Shown: positions 1-5,006 of the stretch, in pieces
Layout of the letters: the number at the start of each line of letters is the position of its first letter
How positions within the stretch are numbered: position 1 is the first letter of the stretch
Source of the DNA: Eggerthellaceae bacterium
GTDB lineage: Bacteria > Actinomycetota > Coriobacteriia > Coriobacteriales > Eggerthellaceae
DNA: 5,006 nt
Direction: 5' to 3'
Assembly (NCBI GenBank): GCA_003452695.1
Contig: DMNP01000143.1
Span: 1 to 5,006, forward strand
The notes under the pieces: model-generated
The model's input: only the letters and a program-made list of their open reading frames with translations
Databases searched by the model: none
Told to the model about the DNA's origin: nothing
Program-made: the position numbers and the translations under genes

Positions 1-150
1 CCCCTGTGCGGACGCGAGGTGCCCGTCGTGCCCGTCAGCCCCTGCATCGGCACTCACGTGGGGCCGGCCGTGGGCGTGGCATACGAGTGCAATCATCCTA
101 TTCCGGGAAAACTCGGCGCGGCGTATCCGGCGTTGGTGTATGCTTCATAG
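1..150 (+). CDS. DegV family protein, C-terminal fragment (5' end outside window)
   Basis: Reading frame 1 is open from the first base to a TAG stop at 148-150 and gives 49 residues. They include PVSPCIGTHVGPAVGVAYEC, which matches the last conserved block of DegV/FakB proteins (consensus roughly G-x-x-I-G-x-H-x-G-P-G) and aligns with residues 267-286 of the DegV protein encoded next door (SIGPVIGSHVGPGMLAISF). DegV-family proteins bind one fatty acid in a buried pocket, and the characterised ones (FakB) present it to a fatty-acid kinase; which lipid this one binds cannot be told. The gene lies 81 bp upstream of a second degV-like gene, so the two are probably tandem paralogues. The final residues (after about residue 32) are Pro/Gly-rich and differ from the neighbour. 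Only the tail is visible, so length and start are unknown. Confidence 0.82.
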   Translation, partial: PLCGREVPVVPVSPCIGTHVGPAVGVAYECNHPIPGKLGAAYPALVYAS

Positions 151-218
151 CGAATTTTGAAACAGGCGCGCCGGCCGGGCCGTGTCCAGCGGCACGTGCA
201 CATTGGCTGAGCAACGAC

Positions 219-225
219 GAAGGGG
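219..225 (+). promoter_or_regulatory. Shine-Dalgarno site supporting a TTG start
   Basis: GAAGGGG lies 6 nt upstream of the TTG at 232. It is the only good ribosome-binding site near the 5' end of the second degV-like gene and sits ahead of the codon whose product begins right before the conserved DegV N-terminal strand, so it decides the unusual TTG start. Confidence 0.6.
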
Positions 226-231
226 TTTCCC

Positions 232-1164
232 TTGACTGACGTGAAATGCAACGTAATCATAGATTCGTGTTGCGACCTGCCTTCCGAGGTCGTGGATGTG
301 CCGGGCGTGGAAGTTCTGGGGTTTCCGTATCTGATGGACGGCGTCGAGCATACGGACGACATGTTCAAGAGCATCAGCGCCCGCGAGTTCTACGGGGCCA
401 TGCGCAAGGGGGCCGAATGCTCTACGGCCCAGATTCCCGTTCCCGTGTTCGCCGATGCGTTCACGCGCGCGGCGGAAAGCGGCGTGCCGACGGTCTACCT
501 TAGCTTCACGAGCGGGCTGTCCGGCAGCACCGACACGGCCATGCTCATTTGCAACCAGGTGAAAAGCGAACATCCCGATGCCGAGCTGTACGTGGTGGAC
601 ACGAAGTTGGCCTCCATCGCCGAAGGCCTGCTCGTGTTCGAGGCGCTGCGCCAGCGCGCCCGGGGGCTTACGGCCACCGAGCTGGTGGCATGGGCCGAAG
701 AGGCCCGCTTCTTCGTGAACGAGCAGTTCACGCTGGACGAGCTGGAATGGCTACGGCGCGGCGGGCGCATCCCCTCCACCGTGGCCTTCGCGGGCTCGAA
801 ACTGGATGTGAAGCCCATGATGGACATCACGCTGGAAGGCAAGCTGTCGCTTGCGGGCGTGGCCCGCGGACGCAAGAAGGGCATCCGCCAGCTGGCGGAG
901 TACTATCGCCGCAACGCTGCCGAACTGGGCGCGGGAACGCACATCGTCATCGGGCACGCCGATTGCCCCAAGGACGTGGAGCGCCTCGAAAACGAGCTGT
1001 ACAAGGTGGACGACACCGTGCTGTTCCTGGAAACGTCCATCGGGCCCGTTATCGGCAGCCACGTCGGTCCGGGCATGCTGGCCATATCGTTCATGGGCAA
1101 GGATGCGCGCGACGACCTGTCCGTATCGGACCGTATAGCCAAGAAGGTCCGCAAGACGTCGTAG
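232..1164 (+). CDS. DegV family (fatty-acid-binding) protein
   Basis: A complete 310-residue protein, close to the usual 280-310 for DegV/FakB. Family blocks appear in order: IIDSCCDLP (9-17), the STAQIP block (64-69, equivalent to the T-S-Q-P lipid-pocket segment), YLSFTSGLSGSTDTA (89-103, the SSGLSGT-like loop that holds the fatty-acid carboxylate), LYVVDTKLASIAEGLLV (119-135), FTLDELEWLRRGGRI (166-180) with KPMMDITLEGKL (194-205), and SIGPVIGSHVGPGM (269-282). The family is cytosolic; FakB proteins hand bound fatty acid to the kinase FakA, giving acyl phosphate for phospholipid synthesis. No fakA-like gene is visible here, so a FakB role is inferred. The TTG start is chosen because of the GAAGGGG site 6 nt upstream and because the conserved N-terminal strand begins within a few residues. 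It follows another degV end by 81 bp, and a diverged dehydrogenase follows by 61 bp, suggesting one transcript. No convincing promoter is seen in the 151-231 gap. Confidence 0.93.
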   Translation: MTDVKCNVIIDSCCDLPSEVVDVPGVEVLGFPYLMDGVEHTDDMFKSISAREFYGAMRKGAECSTAQIPVPVFADAFTRAAESGVPTVYLSFTSGLSGSTDTAMLICNQVKSEHPDAELYVVDTKLASIAEGLLVFEALRQRARGLTATELVAWAEEARFFVNEQFTLDELEWLRRGGRIPSTVAFAGSKLDVKPMMDITLEGKLSLAGVARGRKKGIRQLAEYYRRNAAELGAGTHIVIGHADCPKDVERLENELYKVDDTVLFLETSIGPVIGSHVGPGMLAISFMGKDARDDLSVSDRIAKKVRKTS

Positions 1165-1225
1165 GCGCGGCCCGATGCCATGCGGCAGCCAGCCGGATGG
1201 CGGGATCGTTCGAAACGGGGGTATC

Positions 1226-2212
1226 ATGGCCGGTCAATTCATCTTCATGGGAAACGATGCCATCGGCAGGGCGGTGGACGCGGGCATGCGCTGCGCCGGG
1301 TGGACGCGTGCGGCCGATGTGTCGGATGCCCAGACGGTCTTCACCTACTTTGCTACGGAAACCAGCATCGAAGACGCCTACTTCGAAACGGATGGCCTGG
1401 TGAAACGCGCGCGGAAGGGCACGCTGCTGGTGGACTTGTCGCCGTCGACGCCCGCGTTCGCACGCGAGCTCTCGGCGGTGGCCACGGTGAACGACCTCCT
1501 GTTCGTGGAGGCGCCGCTCGTCGTGATGCAGCCGGCCCGCCGCGATGCCCTGGCAGCCGAAGCCTTGCAGTGCTTCGTCGCCGCCGAGAGCGCGGAGGCG
1601 CTCGAACAGGCGGAAAGTCTGGTGAAGACCTTCGCCGCCACGGTTCTGCGCACCGGTTCCTGCGGTTCCGCGCAGCTTGCGAAATCGGCCTGCACGGCGC
1701 AGATGGCGGCCCAGGTGCTTGCCGCTGCCGAATCCTATGCGCTCTACACCGCTTCGGGCGCAGCGGCGCGCGCTGCGGCGGTTCCCGCCTGCAGCCCGTT
1801 GGCAGACCAGATAGTGCAGGCCATCGCCCAGGGGCAGCTGGACAGCGATTACTCCGTGGAGATGATGTTCGGCGAGGTGGGGGCGGCCATGACGGTCGCC
1901 GACGACGAGAACCTTATCCTGCCGCAGCTCGAGGCCACCATGCACCTGCTGGAGGTGCTCGAGGTAATCGGCGGCGCCGACCGCGGTGTCGCCGCGGTAT
2001 CGCTCATGTACCTGGACGAGAAGGCCAGCGCCGAACAGGGGCTGGATTGGACTCGGGCCGCCGGCCTGTTCGCCGACGGCCACGACCATGCGGGCCATGG
2101 CGAACAGGGCGATTACGCCGACTACGACGACGATATGGATGACGGGTTCTACTTCGATGACTACCAAAACCCCGGAAATCCCTTTGGATTCGGAACCTAT
2201 TCCAAGAACTAG
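1226..2212 (+). CDS. Diverged 3-hydroxyisobutyrate/6-phosphogluconate dehydrogenase-like protein with Asp/His-rich tail
   Basis: A 328-residue protein. Several blocks resemble beta-hydroxyacid dehydrogenases: LLVDLSPSTPAFARELS (67-83, like the D-x-S-T-x-x-P substrate segment), LLFVEAPLVVMQPARRDAL (91-109, like D-A-P-V-S-G-G), and GSCGSAQLAKSACTAQ (144-159, around the catalytic Lys, here K153), then an all-helical C-terminal half. It is unusual in three ways. The N-terminal Rossmann part is short, with FMGNDAIGRAVDAG in place of a clean GxGxxG and apparently about 40 residues missing before the substrate segment. The Asn normally three residues after the catalytic Lys is Cys (C156). The later K-D-L motif is not recognisable (FGEVGAAMTVADDEN, 215-229). 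Residues 284-313 hold 11 Asp, 3 His and 4 Tyr with no Lys or Arg. It may be a pseudoenzyme or have a changed cofactor; substrate unknown. The ATG at 1226 is preferred over an in-frame ATG at 1175: GGGGG lies 4 nt upstream and the fold begins at once. Confidence 0.75.
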   Translation: MAGQFIFMGNDAIGRAVDAGMRCAGWTRAADVSDAQTVFTYFATETSIEDAYFETDGLVKRARKGTLLVDLSPSTPAFARELSAVATVNDLLFVEAPLVVMQPARRDALAAEALQCFVAAESAEALEQAESLVKTFAATVLRTGSCGSAQLAKSACTAQMAAQVLAAAESYALYTASGAAARAAAVPACSPLADQIVQAIAQGQLDSDYSVEMMFGEVGAAMTVADDENLILPQLEATMHLLEVLEVIGGADRGVAAVSLMYLDEKASAEQGLDWTRAAGLFADGHDHAGHGEQGDYADYDDDMDDGFYFDDYQNPGNPFGFGTYSKN

Positions 2213-3122
2213 CCCCTGCACGCTGTGCCCGCGCCGGTGCGGGGCCGAACGCGCGCGGGGAAGGCACGGACTGTGCGGGGCCGACGACCGCATTCTGGTG
2301 GCGCGCGCGGCGCTGCACTTCTGGGAAGAGCCCGTGCTGTCCGGCCGGGCGGGAAGCGGCGCCGTGTTCTTCGTGAACTGCCCGCTGCGCTGCGTGTTCT
2401 GCCAGAACGCCCAGATTGCCGAGGGAGGTGCGGGACGCGCGGTTTCCACCGACCAGCTTGCCGACGTTTTCCTGAGTCTGCAGCAGCAAGGCGCCCTGAA
2501 CATAAACTGCGTGACGCCGACGCACTACAGCCTGCAGGTGCGCGATGCGGTGCACACGGCGCGGGCGCGCGGGCTGTCGTTGCCGGTCGTGTGGAACACG
2601 TCGGGCTACGAGCGTGCGGCAACCGTGCGGGCATTGCAGGACACGGTGGACGTGTACCTGGCCGATTTCAAGTATGCCGACGCCGCGCTTGCGAAGCGCT
2701 ATTCCCATGCGCCCGACTATCCCGAAGTTGCCCTGGCGGCCTTGGAGCAGATGCTGCTGTGCACAGGCCAGCCGCGCTTCGACGAGCGCGATGGCCTGCC
2801 CCGCATGACGGGCGGCGTCATCGTGCGCCACCTGGTGTTGCCGGGCGCATTGGAACAATCGAAGCGCGCCCTGCGCATGCTCTTCGAACGATTCGGCAAT
2901 GCGGTGCTGTATTCCATAATGAACCAATACACCCCCGTGCTGCCGCCCGCCCAGTGCGCGCGTTTCCCCGAACTTGCCTTTCGCGTGCCCGACGAGGACT
3001 ACGACCGTCTGCTGGACTTCGCAGACGCGCTGGGCATGGACGACTATTTCTGGCAACAGGGTCCCGCCGCCGAGGAAAGCTTCATCCCCGCCTGGGACGG
3101 CACCGGCCTGCCAGACGCCTAG
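2157..3122 (+). CDS. PflX-like radical SAM protein (pyruvate formate-lyase-activase type, COG1313)
   Basis: From the ATG at 2157 the product has 321 residues. CPLRCVFC (75-82) is the CX3CX2C motif that binds the SAM-cleaving 4Fe-4S cluster. Before it, CTLCPRRCGAERARGRHGLC (21-40) gives four more Cys (21, 24, 28, 40), the N-terminal cluster typical of PflX-like proteins. Further matches are NINCVTPTHYSLQV (115-128), VVWNTSGYE (144-152), VDVYLADFKY (164-173), VIVRHLVLPG (221-230) and LYSIMNQYTPVLPP (251-264). The family resembles glycyl-radical-enzyme activases, but its substrate is not established and no glycyl radical enzyme is seen nearby. The start is uncertain: ATG 2157 overlaps the upstream gene by 56 nt with a weak, distant GGG; TTG 2184, with GGAAA 5 nt upstream, overlaps by 29 nt and still keeps all Cys; ATG 2139 is also in frame. 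The overlap argues for translational coupling with the upstream dehydrogenase-like gene. Confidence 0.88.
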   Translation: MTTKTPEIPLDSEPIPRTSPCTLCPRRCGAERARGRHGLCGADDRILVARAALHFWEEPVLSGRAGSGAVFFVNCPLRCVFCQNAQIAEGGAGRAVSTDQLADVFLSLQQQGALNINCVTPTHYSLQVRDAVHTARARGLSLPVVWNTSGYERAATVRALQDTVDVYLADFKYADAALAKRYSHAPDYPEVALAALEQMLLCTGQPRFDERDGLPRMTGGVIVRHLVLPGALEQSKRALRMLFERFGNAVLYSIMNQYTPVLPPAQCARFPELAFRVPDEDYDRLLDFADALGMDDYFWQQGPAAEESFIPAWDGTGLPDA

Positions 3123-3178
3123 CCGCCCGGAAGGCGCCTCTATCGCCGGTTACAGCTCGCACTTCTCAGTTAATCTGC

Positions 3179-3250
3179 CTGAATAGGACTGCCAGGTCGC
3201 TTTATTCAAAGCAGCGGCTTTGAATAAAGCGACCCGGCAGTCCTATTCAG
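3179..3250. repeat. 72-bp near-perfect palindrome (34-nt inverted arms, 4-nt loop)
   Basis: The left arm 3179-3212 and right arm 3217-3250 are reverse complements at 33 of 34 positions, around the loop AGCG (3213-3216). The single mismatch is A3194 against C3235; in a transcript of the minus strand the same position would be a G-U wobble, so that hairpin would be fully paired. The arms end in CTGAAT/ATTCAG, and symmetry stops at once outside them. The element is richer in A/T than the neighbouring genes. No run of T follows on either strand, so it is not a standard intrinsic terminator. It lies between two transcription units, 56 bp after the PflX-like stop and 18 bp before the next -35 box. 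It could be a dispersed palindromic repeat, a small non-autonomous mobile element, or a structured RNA insulating the two operons. Confidence 0.95.
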
Positions 3251-3268
3251 CAATTCGCGCTAGTTCGC

Positions 3269-3296
3269 TTGACATCGAACTGATGTATGCTATGCT
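3269..3296 (+). promoter_or_regulatory. Sigma-70-type promoter with extended -10
   Basis: A perfect -35 TTGACA (3269-3274) is followed after 16 bp by TATGCT (3291-3296), which matches 4 of 6 bases of TATAAT and is preceded by TGC (3288-3290), an extended -10. A start of transcription near 3303 would leave a leader of about 21 nt before the ATG at 3324. It is the clearest promoter in the window and lies in locally A/T-rich sequence exactly upstream of the DNA-repair-like radical SAM gene. Confidence 0.8.
3276..3289 (+). promoter_or_regulatory. Candidate LexA (SOS/DinR-type) operator between -35 and -10
   Basis: CGAACTGATGTATG fits the Gram-positive/actinobacterial LexA box (CGAAC-N4-GTTCG) with a perfect left half-site, including the preceding T (TCGAAC), and a diverged right half (GTATG for GTTCG). 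It occupies the spacer of the strong promoter, where a bound repressor would block RNA polymerase. The downstream genes belong to a family annotated as DNA repair or modification, which fits SOS control. The right half differs at one core base (A for T), and the LexA site of this organism is unknown, so this is a hypothesis. Confidence 0.45.
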
Positions 3297-3323
3297 TACA
3301 GAAAGCTACGAACGGGTGTGCGC

Positions 3324-4817
3324 ATGGATTTGATGGAAAAACTTGAGGTGCTGGCCGATGCGGCGAAATACGACGTCGCATGCACGTCATCGGGCTCCGA
3401 GCGCGGGGCGGTGCGCGGCAGGCTCGGCGCCACGCAGGTCTCGGGGCTGTGCCACAGCTTCACGGCCGACGGAAGGTGCGTCAGCCTGCTGAAGGTGCTC
3501 ATGACCAACGTGTGCGCCTACGATTGCGCGTACTGTTCCAGCCGCCGGTCCAACGAAATCGTGCGCACGGCGTTCAAACCGCGCGAGCTGGCCGACCTGA
3601 CCATCGAATTCTACCGCCGCAACTACATCGAGGGTCTCTTCCTCAGCTCGGGGGTGCTGCGCACGCCCGATTACACGACCGAGCTCATGCTGGAAGCGCT
3701 GCGCATCCTGCGCTGCGAATACGGGTTTCGCGGCTACATTCACGCCAAGGCCGTGCCCGGCACGTCGCCCGAGCTTATCGACCGGCTCGGGCGCCTGGTC
3801 GACCGCATGTCGGTGAACCTGGAGCTGCCGTCGCGCGAAAGCCTGGCGCTGCTGGCCCCCCAGAAGCAACGCCGGCACATCCTTGCGCCCATGCGCCAAA
3901 TCGCCGACAGCATCGCCGAGGACGTGGAAACGCGCGCCCTCGCAAAGCGCCGCCCCACCTATTACCAACAGGGCATCACCCGTCCCGCGCGCGAAGACCC
4001 CTTCGCGCCTGCTGGCCAATCCACGCAGATGATCGTGGGCGCCTCGCCCGAATCGGATTTCCAGATATTGAACCTTGCAGCGGCGCTATACCGCAGCTTG
4101 TCCATGAAGCGCGTGTTCTTCAGCGCCTACATGCCCGTTAACGACGATGCGCGCCTTCCCGGCACCGATGCCGTTCAGCTGAACCGCGAGCACCGCCTGT
4201 ACCAGGCCGATTGGCTGTTGCGATTCTACAAGTTCGACGTCTCGGAGATAGTGGACGAGAACGCCCCCTTTCTGGATCCGCTCGTCGATCCCAAGGCTAA
4301 CTGGGCACTTGCACATCTTGATTTGTTCCCAGTCGAGGTGAATACGGCGCCGTACGAAATGCTGCTGCGCGTGCCGGGCATTGGCGTGCGCGGCGCACGG
4401 TCCATCGTGAAGGCGCGCAAGTCCTGCACGTTGCGCGAGGAGCAGCTGCGCAAGCTCGGCATCGCCTACAAGCGCGCCCGCTTCTTCGTGTCGTGCAACG
4501 GCAGCTACGGGGGCGGGGGAGTGCCCTTCACGCGCGAGGCGTTGCGGTCAGAGCTGGCGACGCCCATCGATGGCGGGCACCACGGCCGCCGGGCGGACCG
4601 CGTGCTGCCGGGGCAGCTGTCGCTTTTCGGCGACGAGGCGTTCGCGCAACGCTCGGCGCAGGAATCGCTCTCTTCGCGCCGCACATCGCCGCCAACCAGC
4701 TTGCCGAAGCAGGCGGGGGCGGCTTACAAGCGCGATGCCCCCAAGGTTGCGGGTGCCGCGCCCCTGCATGCCCCGAAGCAGAATGCGGGCCTCCTGTTGC
4801 CCGGCTGGGAGGCATAG
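3324..4817 (+). CDS. Putative DNA modification/repair radical SAM protein (TIGR03916-like, rSAM linked to UDG)
   Basis: A 497-residue product. CAYDCAYC (64-71; C64, C68, C71) is the CX3CX2C radical SAM motif. Around it are blocks I know from this family: AKYDVACTSSGS (14-25), GLCHSFTADGRCVSLLK (41-57), FYRRNYIEGLFLSSGV (96-111), DRMSVNLELPS (160-170), FAPAGQSTQMIVGASPESD (227-245), REHRLYQADWLLRFY (288-302) and LLRVPGIGVRGARSIVKAR (347-365), a helix-hairpin-helix that should bind DNA without sequence preference. C20, C43 and C52 are further Cys that might serve a second site. After residue 395 comes a Gly-, Arg- and Ser-rich, probably disordered tail with QLSLF (431-435), a match to the sliding-clamp-binding consensus. 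The reaction is unknown; DNA lesion repair or base modification is inferred from family and partner. The ATG at 3324 fits the promoter and the family N-terminus; GTG 3318 and ATG 3333 are in-frame alternatives. It is the first gene of a two-gene unit. Confidence 0.92.
   Translation: MDLMEKLEVLADAAKYDVACTSSGSERGAVRGRLGATQVSGLCHSFTADGRCVSLLKVLMTNVCAYDCAYCSSRRSNEIVRTAFKPRELADLTIEFYRRNYIEGLFLSSGVLRTPDYTTELMLEALRILRCEYGFRGYIHAKAVPGTSPELIDRLGRLVDRMSVNLELPSRESLALLAPQKQRRHILAPMRQIADSIAEDVETRALAKRRPTYYQQGITRPAREDPFAPAGQSTQMIVGASPESDFQILNLAAALYRSLSMKRVFFSAYMPVNDDARLPGTDAVQLNREHRLYQADWLLRFYKFDVSEIVDENAPFLDPLVDPKANWALAHLDLFPVEVNTAPYEMLLRVPGIGVRGARSIVKARKSCTLREEQLRKLGIAYKRARFFVSCNGSYGGGGVPFTREALRSELATPIDGGHHGRRADRVLPGQLSLFGDEAFAQRSAQESLSSRRTSPPTSLPKQAGAAYKRDAPKVAGAAPLHAPKQNAGLLLPGWEA
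4614..4628 (+). other. Encoded beta-sliding-clamp-binding motif (QLSLF)
   Basis: These codons encode residues 431-435 of the radical SAM protein, Q-L-S-L-F. This is an exact match to the bacterial clamp-binding pentapeptide consensus QL[SD]LF found in DNA polymerases and repair proteins. It lies in a Gly/Arg-rich stretch downstream of the helix-hairpin-helix domain, as such peptides usually do in flexible tails. Binding to DnaN is inferred from the motif alone. Confidence 0.65.
4807..4812 (+). promoter_or_regulatory. Strong Shine-Dalgarno for the DUF4130-type gene
   Basis: GGGAGG lies 6 nt upstream of the ATG at 4819 and within the last codons of the radical SAM gene. With only one base between stop (4815-4817) and start, the two genes are almost certainly translationally coupled, and this fixes the start of the second gene. 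Confidence 0.85.
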
Positions 4818-4818
4818 C

Positions 4819-5006
4819 ATGTCCTTTGCCCGCGAAGAACCGCTTCAGAACGTTGCGTACCTGTACGATGGGACGCTGGAAGGCTTGCTTTCGGCGGTCT
4901 TCCTTGCCTACGAGCGGCACGAGGATCCCACCGACATCGTGCGCGCCGAAGCGTACGAGCCGCGGCTGATGCAAAGCTCGTTGGAGGTTCGAACCGACCC
5001 TGCGCG
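4819..5006 (+). CDS. Probable DNA metabolism protein, DUF4130/TIGR03915-like, N-terminal fragment (runs off window)
   Basis: The frame from ATG 4819 is open to the window end (62 complete codons). The product starts MSFAREEPLQNVAYLYDGTL and continues EGLLSAVFLAYERHEDPTDIV. The Y-L-Y-D-G-(S/T)-x-E-G-L-L-(S/T)-x-V-F-x-A-Y-E block is the N-terminal signature of the family annotated as 'probable DNA metabolism protein', known as the partner of the radical SAM protein encoded just upstream. In many bacteria this domain is fused to, or sits next to, a uracil-DNA-glycosylase superfamily domain. Whether that domain is present here cannot be seen, because the window stops after about a quarter of a stand-alone protein. 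The gene begins one base after the upstream stop with a GGGAGG ribosome site, so both are made from the same promoter. Biochemical activity is unknown. Confidence 0.9.
   Translation, partial: MSFAREEPLQNVAYLYDGTLEGLLSAVFLAYERHEDPTDIVRAEAYEPRLMQSSLEVRTDPA

Noticed and set aside
139..144. TATGCT near the end of the first DegV gene as a -10 box for the second
   Set aside because: It lies inside coding sequence, no -35 hexamer is found 16-18 bp upstream, and read-through from the first gene explains expression equally well.
151..231. Gap between the two DegV genes searched for a terminator or promoter
   Set aside because: Only short GC-rich palindromes (such as GGCGCGCC and GCACGTGC) are present, with no stem plus T-run and no paired -35/-10 boxes.
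1175..1225. Upstream ATG (1175) as the start of the dehydrogenase-like gene
   Set aside because: It would add 17 residues (starting MPCGSQPDGG) with no family resemblance and no clear ribosome-binding site, while ATG 1226 has GGGGG 4 nt upstream and begins directly at the first beta strand.
1091..2503. Long open frame on the minus strand (470 codons) opposite the dehydrogenase-like and PflX-like genes
   Set aside because: It spans two well-supported + strand genes and the gap between them, its product has no recognisable domain and is rich in Arg/Gly/His as expected of an antisense frame in high-GC DNA. The same holds for the minus-strand frame at 2004-3056.
3123..3178. Possible terminator just after the PflX-like stop
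   Set aside because: The best pairing (GGCG with CGCC around a 7-nt loop) is only 4 bp and is not followed by T residues.
3179..3250. Palindrome read as an intrinsic terminator
   Set aside because: The stem is much longer than usual terminator stems and neither side is followed by a T-run (CAATTCGCGC follows on the + strand). It may still affect transcription, but the standard terminator call is not supported.
3262..3281. Inverted repeat AGTTCG-N8-CGAACT overlapping the -35 box as a separate operator
   Set aside because: Arms of only 6 bp with an 8-bp spacer occur easily by chance, and its right arm is the same CGAAC used in the better LexA-like match. It may be a second weak half-site but is not called on its own.

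Overview
This is a high-GC bacterial window with every supported gene on the + strand. The codon use, the two adjacent DegV paralogues and the mix of gene families suggest a high-GC anaerobic actinobacterium. The class Coriobacteriia (Eggerthella-like gut anaerobes) is my best guess, but it rests on general resemblance and not on a marker gene.

Layout. Positions 1-150 hold the C-terminal end of one DegV-family lipid-binding protein. After an 81-bp gap comes a second, complete DegV-family protein (232-1164, TTG start with a good Shine-Dalgarno). Next is a diverged, apparently degenerate member of the 3-hydroxyisobutyrate/6-phosphogluconate dehydrogenase superfamily with an Asp/His/Tyr-rich tail (1226-2212). 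Its 3' end overlaps the start of a PflX-like radical SAM protein of the pyruvate formate-lyase-activase type (about 2157-3122). No terminator is visible between these genes, so 1-3122 reads as one run of co-directional genes, perhaps one operon.

A 195-201 bp intergenic region (3123 to about 3323) separates this block from the next. It holds a striking 72-bp near-perfect palindrome (two 34-nt arms, 4-nt loop, one A/C mismatch). Eighteen bases further on is a strong extended -10 sigma-70-type promoter (TTGACA, 16 bp, TGCTATGCT). A LexA/DinR-like sequence lies between the -35 and -10 hexamers.

That promoter drives a two-gene unit. The first gene is a putative DNA modification/repair radical SAM protein with a CX3CX2C motif, a C-terminal helix-hairpin-helix and a QLSLF peptide matching the bacterial sliding-clamp-binding consensus (3324-4817). 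The second, starting one base after the first gene's stop behind a perfect GGGAGG Shine-Dalgarno, is the start of its usual partner, a DUF4130-type 'probable DNA metabolism protein' (4819 to the window end, truncated). This pair is widespread but has no established biochemistry that I know of. It is the most interesting system in the window: an apparently damage-inducible radical-SAM DNA repair or modification module with predicted DNA-binding and clamp-docking parts.
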